Positions 19,565-29,577 of a stretch of DNA of 64,000 nt are shown in pieces. Numbering within the stretch: position 1 is the stretch's first letter; the number at the start of each line of letters is the position of its first letter. A program made the translations under genes and the position numbers. The notes below the pieces were generated by a model. It was not told where the DNA came from and ran no database searches. It was given only the letters and a program-made list of their open reading frames with translations. This DNA comes from Flavobacteriales bacterium (GTDB lineage: Bacteria > Bacteroidota > Bacteroidia > Flavobacteriales > Flavobacteriaceae), in contig JALWFE010000128.1 of NCBI GenBank assembly GCA_027039975.1, positions 1 through 64,000 on the forward strand, read 5' to 3'.

Positions 19565-20190
19565 TAATTTCTTTTTTTACGATAATTTTTTTGTTTATGA
19601 TGTTCGTTTTTTTTACGTTTTTTAACTAATTGACCGGCATCGAGCAGTTCGTATTCATCAGGTTTTAAGTCTATTTTACCATTAGATAGAATACGTAAAT
19701 GTTCAAGAATGACTTCATCGCTAACCGTATCTTTATTCCAAGTCAAATAATTTTTTTTCATATGGTTGGCAATGGTGCGAATGAGTAAATTTTTAAGTTC
19801 ACTTTCTTCCCATTTAACGGCTTCATCTATCATTTTTTTGATGATTTGACCGTAATACCTGAATTGATAACCTGTTTTGGGATAGGGTAATTTTTCAGGG
19901 CGGGTTTTTAATTTTTCGGGACTTGGTTTGGGAAAGGGTGAATCGACATCCAAATCGAACCCGGACATCATAAAAAGATGATCCCAAAGCTTGTGTTGAA
20001 AATCTGGGACATCGCGTAAATGCGGATTTTGACGCCCTAGTAATTTGATAATAACCCGGGCATTTCTGTTACGTAATTCCCTGTCCTCAATGGTTTTAAG
20101 ATAAGCAACCATTTTGTGAATGTAGCGACCGTATTCCGGGAGGACTAACGGTTCCAAATCGGTATTATAAGTGAATTTTCTTTCTTGCAT
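19564..20190 (-). CDS. DUF4290 domain-containing protein
   Basis: 'TDLEPLVLPEYGRYIHKMVAYLKTIEDRELRNRNARVIIKLL'; adjacent to murA. Confidence 0.82.
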   Translation of the reverse strand: MQERKFTYNTDLEPLVLPEYGRYIHKMVAYLKTIEDRELRNRNARVIIKLLGRQNPHLRDVPDFQHKLWDHLFMMSGFDLDVDSPFPKPSPEKLKTRPEKLPYPKTGYQFRYYGQIIKKMIDEAVKWEESELKNLLIRTIANHMKKNYLTWNKDTVSDEVILEHLRILSNGKIDLKPDEYELLDAGQLVKKRKKNEHHKQKNYRKKRN

Positions 20191-20204
20191 TTTTGTTATT
20201 TGGT

Positions 20205-20394
20205 TAATCGGTTATCTGGTTATCTGGTTGTTCGGTTATTTGATGTCGGATGTCGGGTGTCGGATGATTTGTCGGATGTCCGAAGTCTGATGTCGGATGT
20301 CATTTCGAACGAGTGAGGCACGAACGAGGAGAAATCTCATTTTCAATTATCCCTTATCCCTTATCCCTTATCTTTTATCCCTTATCTCTTATCC
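20205..20394. repeat. Mosaic of drifting words: GGTTATTTG, GTCGGAT, GTCATTTCGAACGAG, CCCTTAT
   Basis: Direct reading; fills nearly the whole DUF4290/DUF493 intergenic gap. Confidence 0.88.
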
Positions 20395-20409
20395 AATCCT
20401 CACTTTCTA

Positions 20410-20736
20410 CTACAAAGCTACTAATCCTTTAATATCTTCCATCGCTTTATAACGATTGATAATATCACCTGCATTGTTTTCTTCGTTGATAATTGTGACA
20501 CTGACATATTTTCCGGTTTTGGAATAATTTTTTTTCAAATTGATATCCGGCTTACCAAAACGTTCTTTTATTTTATCCATGTTTTCATCTTTATTAGGCA
20601 TAATGAATTTATACATATATTTAACCGGCCATTCGGTATTTTTTTCTAATTCTTCTTTTAAACGGTCGTAAAAAGCGATTTTTTGTGCTTCGAGTTCCTC
20701 TGTTTCTTGTGATTTTTTAGGATTTTGTTCGGACAT
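20410..20736 (-). CDS. DUF493 family protein
   Basis: 'FYDRLKEELEKNTEWPVKYMYKFIMPN...YVSVTIINEENNAGDIINRYKAMEDIKGLVAL'. Confidence 0.82.
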   Translation of the reverse strand: MSEQNPKKSQETEELEAQKIAFYDRLKEELEKNTEWPVKYMYKFIMPNKDENMDKIKERFGKPDINLKKNYSKTGKYVSVTIINEENNAGDIINRYKAMEDIKGLVAL

Positions 20737-20830
20737 AACATTTTTATTTAAATACAAATATACGATTTTTGGTTAATATTTTTCTCAATAAAAAATGTTT
20801 TAACAAACAGGATAAATTTTTATATTCAAT

Positions 20831-21580
20831 TTATTGATAAAACCATAATTTAATAGCTAATAAAACCACTACGGAAGCAATAAAAATACGTAAATATTTT
20901 TCATTAGCGTGGACTGACCACCTGCTGGTCAACCAAGAACCGGTTGCTGTTCCAATGGCAACGGCAACACCGGCTTCCCAATCGACCAAGCCTTTTACGG
21001 CAAACATATATAATGTCGGAGTGGTTAAAACCAATACGATAAGTGCTTTGATACTGTTGGCTTCTGTCAAATTCAAATGATTGAGCAAACCACCTGCTAA
21101 AATAATCATAAATCCCATGCCGGCTTGTATAAAACCGCCATACATCCCTATTACAAAATAAACTGCAAAGCTAATCCATAACCATTTGCCGTTGATACGC
21201 TTGTGTATATAATTTTTTTTGAGTTTGGATTGAATAATAAGAAGTATGGCTATCAAAATCATAATGAAAGCCAAAATTTTGGTCAAATCTTTTCCGGGAA
21301 CTTGCAAACTGAGCCAAGCACCGGCAATTCCGCCTGTCATAGCCGCCAATGCAACATAAAGATTAAAAGGAAATAAAAAAACACCTTTACTTTTAAATCC
21401 GGCTACCGAAAAAATGCCTTGTGCCAAAAATCCGACACGGCTGGTCCCGATAGCCGTATGAACAGGCATCCCCATAAAAATCAAAATAGGGTAGAGGATA
21501 GACGAACCGCCGCCTGCCAAGGTATTAACAAAACCGATCAACATTCCGGTTGCTATCAATATTAAATCTTGAAGCCACAT
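20831..21580 (-). CDS. Sulfite exporter TauE/SafE family protein
   Basis: Polytopic; 'IGFVNTLAGGGSSILYPILIFMGMPVHTAIGTSRVGFLAQ'. Confidence 0.88.
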   Translation of the reverse strand: MWLQDLILIATGMLIGFVNTLAGGGSSILYPILIFMGMPVHTAIGTSRVGFLAQGIFSVAGFKSKGVFLFPFNLYVALAAMTGGIAGAWLSLQVPGKDLTKILAFIMILIAILLIIQSKLKKNYIHKRINGKWLWISFAVYFVIGMYGGFIQAGMGFMIILAGGLLNHLNLTEANSIKALIVLVLTTPTLYMFAVKGLVDWEAGVAVAIGTATGSWLTSRWSVHANEKYLRIFIASVVVLLAIKLWFYQ

Positions 21581-21586
21581 CCGTTT

Positions 21587-22897
21587 TTATTTTTTTCTAA
21601 AATAAATTTCGATAGGAACACCGGTAAAATCAAAATTTTCACGGATTTTATTTTCCAAAAATCTTTTATATGGTTCTTTGATATATTGCGGTAAGTTGGC
21701 AAAAAAAGCAAATTTCGGACTGTGTGTCGGTAACTGGGTTACATATTTGATTTTAATGTATTTCCTTTTGTAAGCCGGTGGCGGGTTTTGTTGAATATAA
21801 GGTAGTAATATTTCGTTTAGTTTGCTGGTTTTTATCTTGCGTTTACGGTTTTCAAATACTTTGATACCTTCTTCAATGGCTTTAAAAATCCGTTGTTTGT
21901 TTTTGGCTGATATAAAAAGGACAGGTACATCGGTAAAAGGAGCAATTTCTTCTTTGATATGTTCTTTAAAAGATTTGGCTGTATGGGTATCTTTTTTTAT
22001 TAAATCCCATTTATTGACCAAAATAACAATGCCTTTGTTGTTTTTCCGGGCTAAATCAAAAATTTTTTGATCTTGACTTTCAAAACCGCGGGTTGCATCC
22101 ACTATTAGAAAAACCACATCGGAATGTTCAATAGCCCTGATAGCCCGCATTACAGAGTAAAATTCGATATCTTCTTTTACCTTATTTTTCCTCCGGATAC
22201 CGGCAGTGTCAATTAAATCAAATTCCAGATTAAATTTGTTATAACGGGTTGCAATGCTGTCTCTTGTTGTACCGGCTATATCGGTTACGATATTTCTTTC
22301 TTCACCTAAAAGTGCGTTGATAAAAGTTGATTTACCGGCATTAGGCCTGCCGGCAATTGTGAATTTCGGAATATGATTTTCTTCTTCGTCAACAGGGTTT
22401 TCACCGGGTAAGACTTTTATTAATTCATCCAGCAAGTCACCGGTACCGCTGCCATTGATAGCCGAAACGGGATAAATATCACCTAATCCGAGATTGTAAA
22501 ATTCTAGCGCATCATTTTGACGTTTGGCATTGTCAACTTTGTTTACAACCAAAAATACCGGTTTTTCTGTCCGCCGTAACATATTGGCGATATCTTTGTC
22601 CAAACCTGTAATACCGGTTTCAACATCAACAACAAAAAGAATAGCGTCTGCTTCATCAATAGCCAATCTTACTTGTTTTCTGATTTCTTCTTCAAAAATA
22701 TCATCACCGCCTTTGACATAGCCTCCGGTATCAATCAAAGTAAATTTTTTGCCGTTCCATTCCACTTCGCCGTAATGACGGTCGCGTGTGACACCGCTTT
22801 CGTCATCGACAATAGCTTGTCTCTGACCGGTTAACCGGTTGAATAATTGCGACTTACCGACATTTGGACGGCCTACGATGGCGACTATATTGGACAT
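21587..22897 (-). CDS. der: Ribosome biogenesis GTPase Der (EngA)
   Basis: Two G domains: '[35 protein letters not shown]' and '[32 protein letters not shown]'. Confidence 0.97.
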   Translation of the reverse strand: MSNIVAIVGRPNVGKSQLFNRLTGQRQAIVDDESGVTRDRHYGEVEWNGKKFTLIDTGGYVKGGDDIFEEEIRKQVRLAIDEADAILFVVDVETGITGLDKDIANMLRRTEKPVFLVVNKVDNAKRQNDALEFYNLGLGDIYPVSAINGSGTGDLLDELIKVLPGENPVDEEENHIPKFTIAGRPNAGKSTFINALLGEERNIVTDIAGTTRDSIATRYNKFNLEFDLIDTAGIRRKNKVKEDIEFYSVMRAIRAIEHSDVVFLIVDATRGFESQDQKIFDLARKNNKGIVILVNKWDLIKKDTHTAKSFKEHIKEEIAPFTDVPVLFISAKNKQRIFKAIEEGIKVFENRKRKIKTSKLNEILLPYIQQNPPPAYKRKYIKIKYVTQLPTHSPKFAFFANLPQYIKEPYKRFLENKIRENFDFTGVPIEIYFRKK

Positions 22898-23148
22898 AAA
22901 TTATTGTTTCTGCAAAAATAGGGATTTTTTAGTGGTTATCAGTTTTTTTGATAAATTGAATAAAACGACTTATCATTAAAATTGTTATAGTTGTTATGTT
23001 TTAGGAAAGCTTGATTTTGTAAATGTTTAGAAAAAATATTGAAATTTTATTAATAAAAACCAATATTTACACCCCTTTTGCCGTTAAAATCAGATATGAA
23101 ATTTATTTTACAAAAAAACACTAAATTTGTCTTTTTAAAAAGCTAGTT

Positions 23149-24168
23149 ATGCAACGATATATTTTTGTTTTTATTCTGTCTTTATTGTTTTATCCTTTAC
23201 AAGCGCAAGAGTTTAAAGCTGACGTGACGATTAACGCTGCATCGGTGCGTGGGTCAAACAAGCAGGTGTTTAAAACTTTGGAAAAAGCCATTGAAGAATT
23301 TATCAACAAACGCCGTTGGACGGACAAGCAATTTCAAAACCACGAAAAAATAAAACTTGATATCTTACTTAATATTAAAAGTTACGATATCAACAAAAAT
23401 GGTATTACCGCTGAATTGTATTTTAGAAGTTACCGGTCTGTTTTTAATTCCGATTATGAAACATTACTTTTGAATTTGGTTGATAAAGATTTTAAATTTA
23501 CTTACAGGGAGTTTGAAAAATTGGATTTTAATTTGGAACTTTACGATAACAATTTGGTCAGTACTCTGGCATTTTATCTTTACGTGGCATTGGGACACGA
23601 TTTTGACAGTTTTAAATTGGATGCAGGCAGACGTTTTTACGAAAAAGCCGAAATTATTCAAACCAACGCCGACCAAAACGGTGTTTCAGGTTGGGCAAAA
23701 GATAATAAACACAATTCGAAAGGTGATTTGATTGAACAATTACTCAGTGGCAATTCAAAATTTTATCACAAAGCAATCTATACTTATCACCGCTGGGGAT
23801 TGGATATGATGGCAGATAAATTATCATTGGGAAAAAACAACATTATTACAGCTATTAATTATTTACAAAAATTTAAAGATGAGAATCACAATGCCGGTTA
23901 TTTGCTCAAAATATTTTTTGATACCAAATCCGACGAAATTGTCCAAATCTTTACTGCCGGACCACCTGTAAATATCAGATTTGTAGTAAATAAACTGCGT
24001 AATCTTGCGCCTAATTACGATTATAAATGGGATGAAATCAGCAAAAAAGGTTCGCAAGCGCAAAATAACGGTATGGGAACGCCGCCGCGTAATACACCTA
24101 ACAATTTGAGGCTTAATAAAGAACGGGGAAGGATACAGCAAAAAGTGAAAAGTGAAAAACGATTTTAG
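23149..24168 (+). CDS. DUF4835 family protein (type IX secretion PorD-like)
   Basis: 'AQEFKADVTINAASVRGSNKQVFKTLEKAIEEFINKRRWTDKQF' and 'FYEKAEIIQTNADQNGVSGWAKDN'. Confidence 0.82.
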   Translation: MQRYIFVFILSLLFYPLQAQEFKADVTINAASVRGSNKQVFKTLEKAIEEFINKRRWTDKQFQNHEKIKLDILLNIKSYDINKNGITAELYFRSYRSVFNSDYETLLLNLVDKDFKFTYREFEKLDFNLELYDNNLVSTLAFYLYVALGHDFDSFKLDAGRRFYEKAEIIQTNADQNGVSGWAKDNKHNSKGDLIEQLLSGNSKFYHKAIYTYHRWGLDMMADKLSLGKNNIITAINYLQKFKDENHNAGYLLKIFFDTKSDEIVQIFTAGPPVNIRFVVNKLRNLAPNYDYKWDEISKKGSQAQNNGMGTPPRNTPNNLRLNKERGRIQQKVKSEKRF

Positions 24169-24363
24169 TAACTAGTTAGATGAGATATAATGAAAAAGTT
24201 AAGGGTAAAATTTTTTTCTCCAATCCGATTTTTGTCCAGAGGAAAGAAAAAAACTCAGGTATCCGTTGCTAAATTTTCATTCTTCCAATCATATATATGA
24301 ATCACAATAAATCATCAATTTATCATTTTCTCAATTAACCAAATAATCATATAACCAATAAAT

Positions 24364-25077
24364 ATGCACATCCTCATTTTCGGTGCCACATCGGGTATAG
24401 GCAGGGCATTAGCGGAATTATATGCATCACAAAGTCACAAGGTAGCGATTACAGGTCGCCGTGAAGAAAAATTGAATGAAATCAAAACACAACATTCCGG
24501 TTCATATTTGACAATACGGCACGATATCCGTCAAACAGAAACAACAACAGAGATAATCGAAAAGGTACACCGAACATTCGGTTCTATCGATTTGATTATT
24601 GTCAATGCGGGAATTGGTAAATTTAATCTCGAATTGAATTGGGAAATTTGCGAATCGGTGATTAAAACCAATGTAATTGGCGTTACCAAAGCCTTAATAG
24701 ACAGCTATAAATATTTTCGCTTGCAAAAGAAAGGACATTTGGTCAATGTATCGTCGGTAGCTTCGCTATTGGGCGGATCATCCAATCCGACTTACAATGC
24801 CAGTAAAGCCTATCAAGCTAATTTTATGGAGGCGCTTTGGATAAAAGCTCAAAAAAGCAAAAATTTCCGGATTGATGTAACGGATATCCGTCCCGGTTTT
24901 GTAGATACCAAGTTGGCACAAGGCGAAACTTTTTGGAAAGCAGATGTCCATACAGCTGCTAAACAGATTGCACAAGCTATTAAAAAGCGTAAAAAAGTGG
25001 CGTATATCACCAAACGTTGGGCATTGGTCGCATTCATTATTAAAAGAATGCCAAATTTCTTATTAAAGAAATTGTGA
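24364..25077 (+). CDS. SDR family NAD(P)-dependent oxidoreductase
   Basis: 'ILIFGATSGIGRALAELYA', 'IVNAGIGKFN', 'NVSSVASLLGGSSNPTYNASKAY'. Confidence 0.92.
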   Translation: MHILIFGATSGIGRALAELYASQSHKVAITGRREEKLNEIKTQHSGSYLTIRHDIRQTETTTEIIEKVHRTFGSIDLIIVNAGIGKFNLELNWEICESVIKTNVIGVTKALIDSYKYFRLQKKGHLVNVSSVASLLGGSSNPTYNASKAYQANFMEALWIKAQKSKNFRIDVTDIRPGFVDTKLAQGETFWKADVHTAAKQIAQAIKKRKKVAYITKRWALVAFIIKRMPNFLLKKL

Positions 25078-25157
25078 TTATTTATTTTTGTGGTTAATCT
25101 TTGGTAATAATTTTTGTACAAGAGATAATAAATTATCTTTACATAATTTTTTGTCAT

Positions 25158-25799
25158 ATGTTTCAATTAAACGTTGACGATATCAGTTTTCCTCCTGTCC
25201 AATTGGCCAATAAAGAAGGTTTGTTGGCTTTTGGCGGTGATTTATCTTTACCTCGATTGATTAAAGCATACCAAAACGGTATTTTTCCTTGGTATAACGA
25301 AGAATATGAAATATTGTGGTGGGCACCTGACCCGCGTATGGTTTTGTTTCCCGGTGAAGTTAAGATTTCAAAAAGTATGCGTTCATTTATACGTAAATCC
25401 AATTATACCATAACCGTTAATAAAGATTTTGAAGCCGTTATTGAAAATTGTGCAACGGTACCACGAAAAGAAGGAGAAGGAACTTGGTTGCACTATGAAA
25501 TGCGGCAAGCTTATATTCGATTGCATCAAGCAGGAAGAGCTTTTTCGGTTGAAGTTTGGAACGAACAAAACGAATTGGTCGGCGGTTTGTATGTCGTTAT
25601 TGCCAACCAACGGGTTTGGTCGGGAGAAAGTATGTTTCACAAAGAATCAAATACTTCGAAATTAGCCTTCTTTTATCTAGCCGAAATGGCTCAAAAAAAC
25701 AATATCGATATTATTGACTGTCAACAATATACGTCTCATTTGGCTAGCTTGGGCGCCCGTGCAATTCCCCGTAAAGAGTTTATGCAATTCTTTGAATAA
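25158..25799 (+). CDS. aat: Leucyl/phenylalanyl-tRNA--protein transferase
   Basis: 'GLLAFGGDLSLPRLIKAYQNGIFPWYNEEYEILWWAPDPRMVLFPGEVKISKSMRSFIRK', 'GGLYVVIANQRVWSGESMFH'. Confidence 0.95.
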   Translation: MFQLNVDDISFPPVQLANKEGLLAFGGDLSLPRLIKAYQNGIFPWYNEEYEILWWAPDPRMVLFPGEVKISKSMRSFIRKSNYTITVNKDFEAVIENCATVPRKEGEGTWLHYEMRQAYIRLHQAGRAFSVEVWNEQNELVGGLYVVIANQRVWSGESMFHKESNTSKLAFFYLAEMAQKNNIDIIDCQQYTSHLASLGARAIPRKEFMQFFE

Positions 25800-25805
25800 A
25801 AAAAA

Positions 25806-25826
25806 ACCGCTCAAAAAACGAGCGGT
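25806..25826 (-). terminator. Terminator for the DUF1573 gene, abutting aat stop
   Basis: ACCGCTC-AAAAAAC-GAGCGGT with a T-tract on the minus strand. Confidence 0.72.
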
Positions 25827-25850
25827 ATTAAAAATTATCAAAAGTTTTTT

Positions 25851-26279
25851 TTATCTATTCGATTTAATAACCGGGCTGTTATTTCTGCGTTGTAAATTTA
25901 CTGCATTAGGGTCCACGACTTTTCCTTTAATTTTTAAGATAACGACATTGTTTACAGCATTAGAATAAACAGTGATAGTTTTTCTAAACGGACCCGGACG
26001 GCGTGTGTTATATTTTACAACAATTTTATCCGACTGACCGGGCATAATCGGTTTGGTCGGTTTACTCGGAACGGTACAACCGCAAGAAGATTTTACCCTG
26101 TTGATAATCAAAGGGGCATCACCGGTATTGGTAAACTCAAATGTTCTGGTACCGTCCGAATTTTTGTTGATAGTTCCGTAATCAATTTCGGTTTGTTTAA
26201 ACGTAATCTTAGCTTTTTTCTCTTGTGAAAATAATTGAAAGCCAATAAAAATTAAAAGTAAAGCAATAATATTTTTCAT
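25851..26279 (-). CDS. DUF1573 domain-containing protein
   Basis: 'TEIDYGTINKNSDGTRTFEFTNTGDAPLIINRVKSSCGCTVPSKPTKPIMPGQSDKIVVKYNT'. Confidence 0.9.
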   Translation of the reverse strand: MKNIIALLLIFIGFQLFSQEKKAKITFKQTEIDYGTINKNSDGTRTFEFTNTGDAPLIINRVKSSCGCTVPSKPTKPIMPGQSDKIVVKYNTRRPGPFRKTITVYSNAVNNVVILKIKGKVVDPNAVNLQRRNNSPVIKSNR

Positions 26280-26472
26280 ATTTGAAATAATTTATTTTGA
26301 AATCAAATTTATAATAAAAAAATTTTTCAGCGGTCTATTATAGACATTTTTTTTGTTTCATTTATAAATTTAACAATTTTTGTGCCAAATATTTTTTTTA
26401 TTTAAATCCTTTTTAGAATTATAAAAATTATCTAAGAAATACGAACATTCAACATTTAACTACAATAATTTC

Positions 26473-26485
26473 ACCCCTTCGGGGT
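26473..26485. repeat. REP-like palindrome ACCCCTTCGGGGT
   Basis: Perfect stem; same family as 40193, 43204, 43413. Confidence 0.6.
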
Positions 26486-26564
26486 TTAATGTTTTTTATT
26501 GTTTATTCTGAGACGTATGGCAATTTGTCTCTACACTACGGAGTTTTTTGTTTTTTATGGTATC

Positions 26565-26612
26565 AGACGCACAGGGCGTACGTTTAATATAAGACGTACG
26601 ACCTGTGTGTCT
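26565..26612. repeat. Long imperfect inverted repeat (19-bp arms) upstream of valS
   Basis: AGACGCACAGGGCGTACGT ... ACGTACGACCTGTGTGTCT. Confidence 0.75.
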
Positions 26613-26620
26613 CTACAACG

Positions 26621-26690
26621 TTATGAACATTACGAACATTATAAACTTTATGAACTTTATGAACTTTATGAACTTTCAACTTTATGAACA
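26621..26690. repeat. Degenerate tandem repeat of 9-bp words (GAACTTTAT / GAACATTAC)
   Basis: atgaacattacgaacattataaactttatgaactttatgaactttatgaactttcaactttatgaac. Confidence 0.8.
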
Positions 26691-26746
26691 TTTAACTAAT
26701 TTCCATTAAAATCGTATTTTTGTCAATCGAAACTAAAAATAAAGAT

Positions 26747-29380
26747 ATGAGTATCCCGACTAAATACGACCCGAGCCAAGTAGAAGACAAATGGTATGAA
26801 TACTGGATGAAACACCGTTATTTTCATTCCGAACCCGACGACAGAGAACCTTATACAATTGTCATACCGCCGCCAAATGTGACAGGCGTTTTACATATGG
26901 GGCATATGCTCAATAATACTTTACAAGATGTTTTAATCCGCCGGGCGCGTATGTCGGGCAAAAACGCTTGCTGGGTACCGGGAACCGACCATGCTTCCAT
27001 AGCCACCGAAGCCAAAGTTGTAGCCAAACTTAAAGAACAAGGTATTGAAAAAGACGATATTACACGCGAAGAATTTCTCAAACACGCTTGGGAGTGGACA
27101 CACAAACACGGTGGTATCATCCTCGAACAACTCAAAAAACTCGGTGCTTCTTGCGATTGGGACCGCACCAAATTTACTTTGGATGACGATATGTATGAAA
27201 GCGTCATCAAAGTTTTTGTCGATTTATACAACAAAGGCAAAATTTATCGCGGCTTCCGTATGGTTAATTGGGATCCGGTAGCCAAAACCACCATATCCGA
27301 TGAAGAAGTCAATTATACCGACGAACAAGGACATTTGTATTATGTCAATTATCCGGTAGTTGGCGAAGAAAATGCTTATATCCAAATTGCCACTACCCGA
27401 CCGGAAACCATTTTGGGTGATACGGCTATTGCCGTCAGTCCAGAAAATGAAAAATACCGGAAATACATCGGTAAAAAAGCCATTGTTCCTATTGCCAACA
27501 GGGAAATTCCTATCATTGCAGACGATTATGTCGATCCGGAATTCGGAACGGGAGCTTTGAAAATCACACCGGCACACGACCCTAATGATAAAGAAATAGG
27601 TGAAAGGCATAACTTGGAAATCATCGATATTTTCAACGAAGATGCCACGCTTAACGAATACGGTTTACACTACGCCGGTAAGGACCGTGATACTGTCAAA
27701 AAAGAAATTGTTGAAGAGCTTAAAGAAAAAGGATTTTTGGTCAAAGTGGAAAAACACCTCCACCGTGTAGGCCGTAGTGAACGGACTAATGCCGTTATAG
27801 AACCGCGATTATCCCGTCAGTGGTTTTTAAAAATGAAAGAATTGGCACAACCGGCTATCGATGCGGTGAGAAAAGCTGAGGTAAAACTTATTCCTAAAAA
27901 ATTTGAAAATACGTATTTTCACTGGATGGAAAATGTCCGTGACTGGAATATTTCACGGCAATTGTGGTGGGGACACCGTATCCCCGCATATTATTTCGGT
28001 GAAGGCGAAGATGATTTTGTTGTAGCGGAAACCATTGAAGAAGCTTTGCAATTAGCCCGTAAAAAATCCGGCAACTCTCGATTGCAATTATCAGACTTAA
28101 AACAAGACGAAGATGCTTTGGATACGTGGTTTTCGTCTTGGCTTTGGCCGATTAGTGTATTTGACGGTATCCGTAATCCGGAGAACAAAGATTTTAAATA
28201 CTATTATCCGACCGACGATTTGGTAACAGCCCCCGAAATTTTATTCTTTTGGGTGGCAAGGATGATTATGGCCGGATACGAATTTGCCGGTGACAAACCT
28301 TTTGAAAATGTATATTTAACCGGTATTGTCCGTGACAAACTCGGACGTAAAATGTCCAAATCCCTAGGTAATTCTCCTGACCCGATTCAACTTATGGAAG
28401 AACACGGTGCCGATGCAGTTCGCGTTGGAATGCTTCTAACCTCTCCGGCCGGTAACGACCTGCCGTTTGATATAGAACTGGTCATACAAGGACGTAATTT
28501 TGCCAATAAAATATGGAACGGTTTCCGTTTGGTAAAATCTTGGGAAATTGACAACAAAAAACCGCAACCGGATTATGCCGCAACAGCCGTCCGTTGGTAT
28601 CAAAACCGTTTTCAACAAGTGCTTACGGAAATAGAAGACGATTTCTCAAAATACCGCATCTCCAATGCTCTGATGCGTATTTACAAATTGCTCTGGGACG
28701 ATTACAGCTCTTGGTTTTTGGAAATGATTAAACCACCTTACGGTGAAAAAATTGATAAAACAACTTATGAGCAAACTATCGGTATTTTGGAAAATAATAT
28801 GAAAATTCTTCACCCCTTTATGCCGTTCTTGACCGAAGAAATTTGGCAACATATTCAAACCCGGAAACCCGAAGATGCTTTAATTGTTGCAAACTATCCT
28901 GAGCAAACCGGTTTTGATGCGGATTTTCTCAAACAAATGACGCATGCACAGGAAGTCGTCTCAGGTATCAGAAAAATCAGAAAAGAAAAAAATATTCCGC
29001 AAAAAGAAGCGTTAACATTAAAGTATATTGAAAAACAAGAGATTAACAAAGAATTATTACCGGTTATTAAAAAATTGGCAAAAGTCGAGAAAATAGAAAA
29101 AGTATCACAAGCTCTTGATAATGCCGCATCATTCAGAGTCGGGTTCAACGAATATTTTATACCACTCGAAGGTTTGGTAAATCCCGAAGAAGAAAGAAAA
29201 AAACTCGAAAAAGAATTGGCTTACACTAAAGGGTTTTTACAAAGTGTACAAAAAAAATTGAGTAACGAACGGTTTGTCAATAACGCCCCCGAAAAAGTCG
29301 TAGCTATGGAACGCAAAAAAGAAGCCGATGCTTTGGAAAAAATTGCTATTCTCGAAGCACGGTTGAAAGCACTTAATTAG
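26747..29380 (+). CDS. valS: Valine--tRNA ligase
   Basis: 'IPPPNVTGVLHMGHMLNNTLQDVLIRRARMSGKNACWVPGTDHASIATE', 'KMSKSLGNSPDP'; ATG at 26747 (26720 is TTG). Confidence 0.97.
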   Translation: MSIPTKYDPSQVEDKWYEYWMKHRYFHSEPDDREPYTIVIPPPNVTGVLHMGHMLNNTLQDVLIRRARMSGKNACWVPGTDHASIATEAKVVAKLKEQGIEKDDITREEFLKHAWEWTHKHGGIILEQLKKLGASCDWDRTKFTLDDDMYESVIKVFVDLYNKGKIYRGFRMVNWDPVAKTTISDEEVNYTDEQGHLYYVNYPVVGEENAYIQIATTRPETILGDTAIAVSPENEKYRKYIGKKAIVPIANREIPIIADDYVDPEFGTGALKITPAHDPNDKEIGERHNLEIIDIFNEDATLNEYGLHYAGKDRDTVKKEIVEELKEKGFLVKVEKHLHRVGRSERTNAVIEPRLSRQWFLKMKELAQPAIDAVRKAEVKLIPKKFENTYFHWMENVRDWNISRQLWWGHRIPAYYFGEGEDDFVVAETIEEALQLARKKSGNSRLQLSDLKQDEDALDTWFSSWLWPISVFDGIRNPENKDFKYYYPTDDLVTAPEILFFWVARMIMAGYEFAGDKPFENVYLTGIVRDKLGRKMSKSLGNSPDPIQLMEEHGADAVRVGMLLTSPAGNDLPFDIELVIQGRNFANKIWNGFRLVKSWEIDNKKPQPDYAATAVRWYQNRFQQVLTEIEDDFSKYRISNALMRIYKLLWDDYSSWFLEMIKPPYGEKIDKTTYEQTIGILENNMKILHPFMPFLTEEIWQHIQTRKPEDALIVANYPEQTGFDADFLKQMTHAQEVVSGIRKIRKEKNIPQKEALTLKYIEKQEINKELLPVIKKLAKVEKIEKVSQALDNAASFRVGFNEYFIPLEGLVNPEEERKKLEKELAYTKGFLQSVQKKLSNERFVNNAPEKVVAMERKKEADALEKIAILEARLKALN

Positions 29381-29577
29381 TTAAAAATGTGATTTGTCAT
29401 TTTGAACGAGCGACGTTAGGAGTGAGGAGAAATCTTAATTTTTAATTTTCAATTCTCAATTAATATATATTTCTCCCGGAAGAAAGTCGGGACAAGCAAT
29501 AATTCCTCCTTCGAAATGACACATTAGATATCCAACATCAAATAACCAAATATCAGCTTCACCAAATAACCAAAAAA

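Noticed and set aside
26499-26687. 62-aa plus-strand ORF with C-terminal YEHYEHYKLYELYELYELSTL
   Set aside because: It is translation of the intergenic hairpin and 9-bp tandem array upstream of valS; no coding character.
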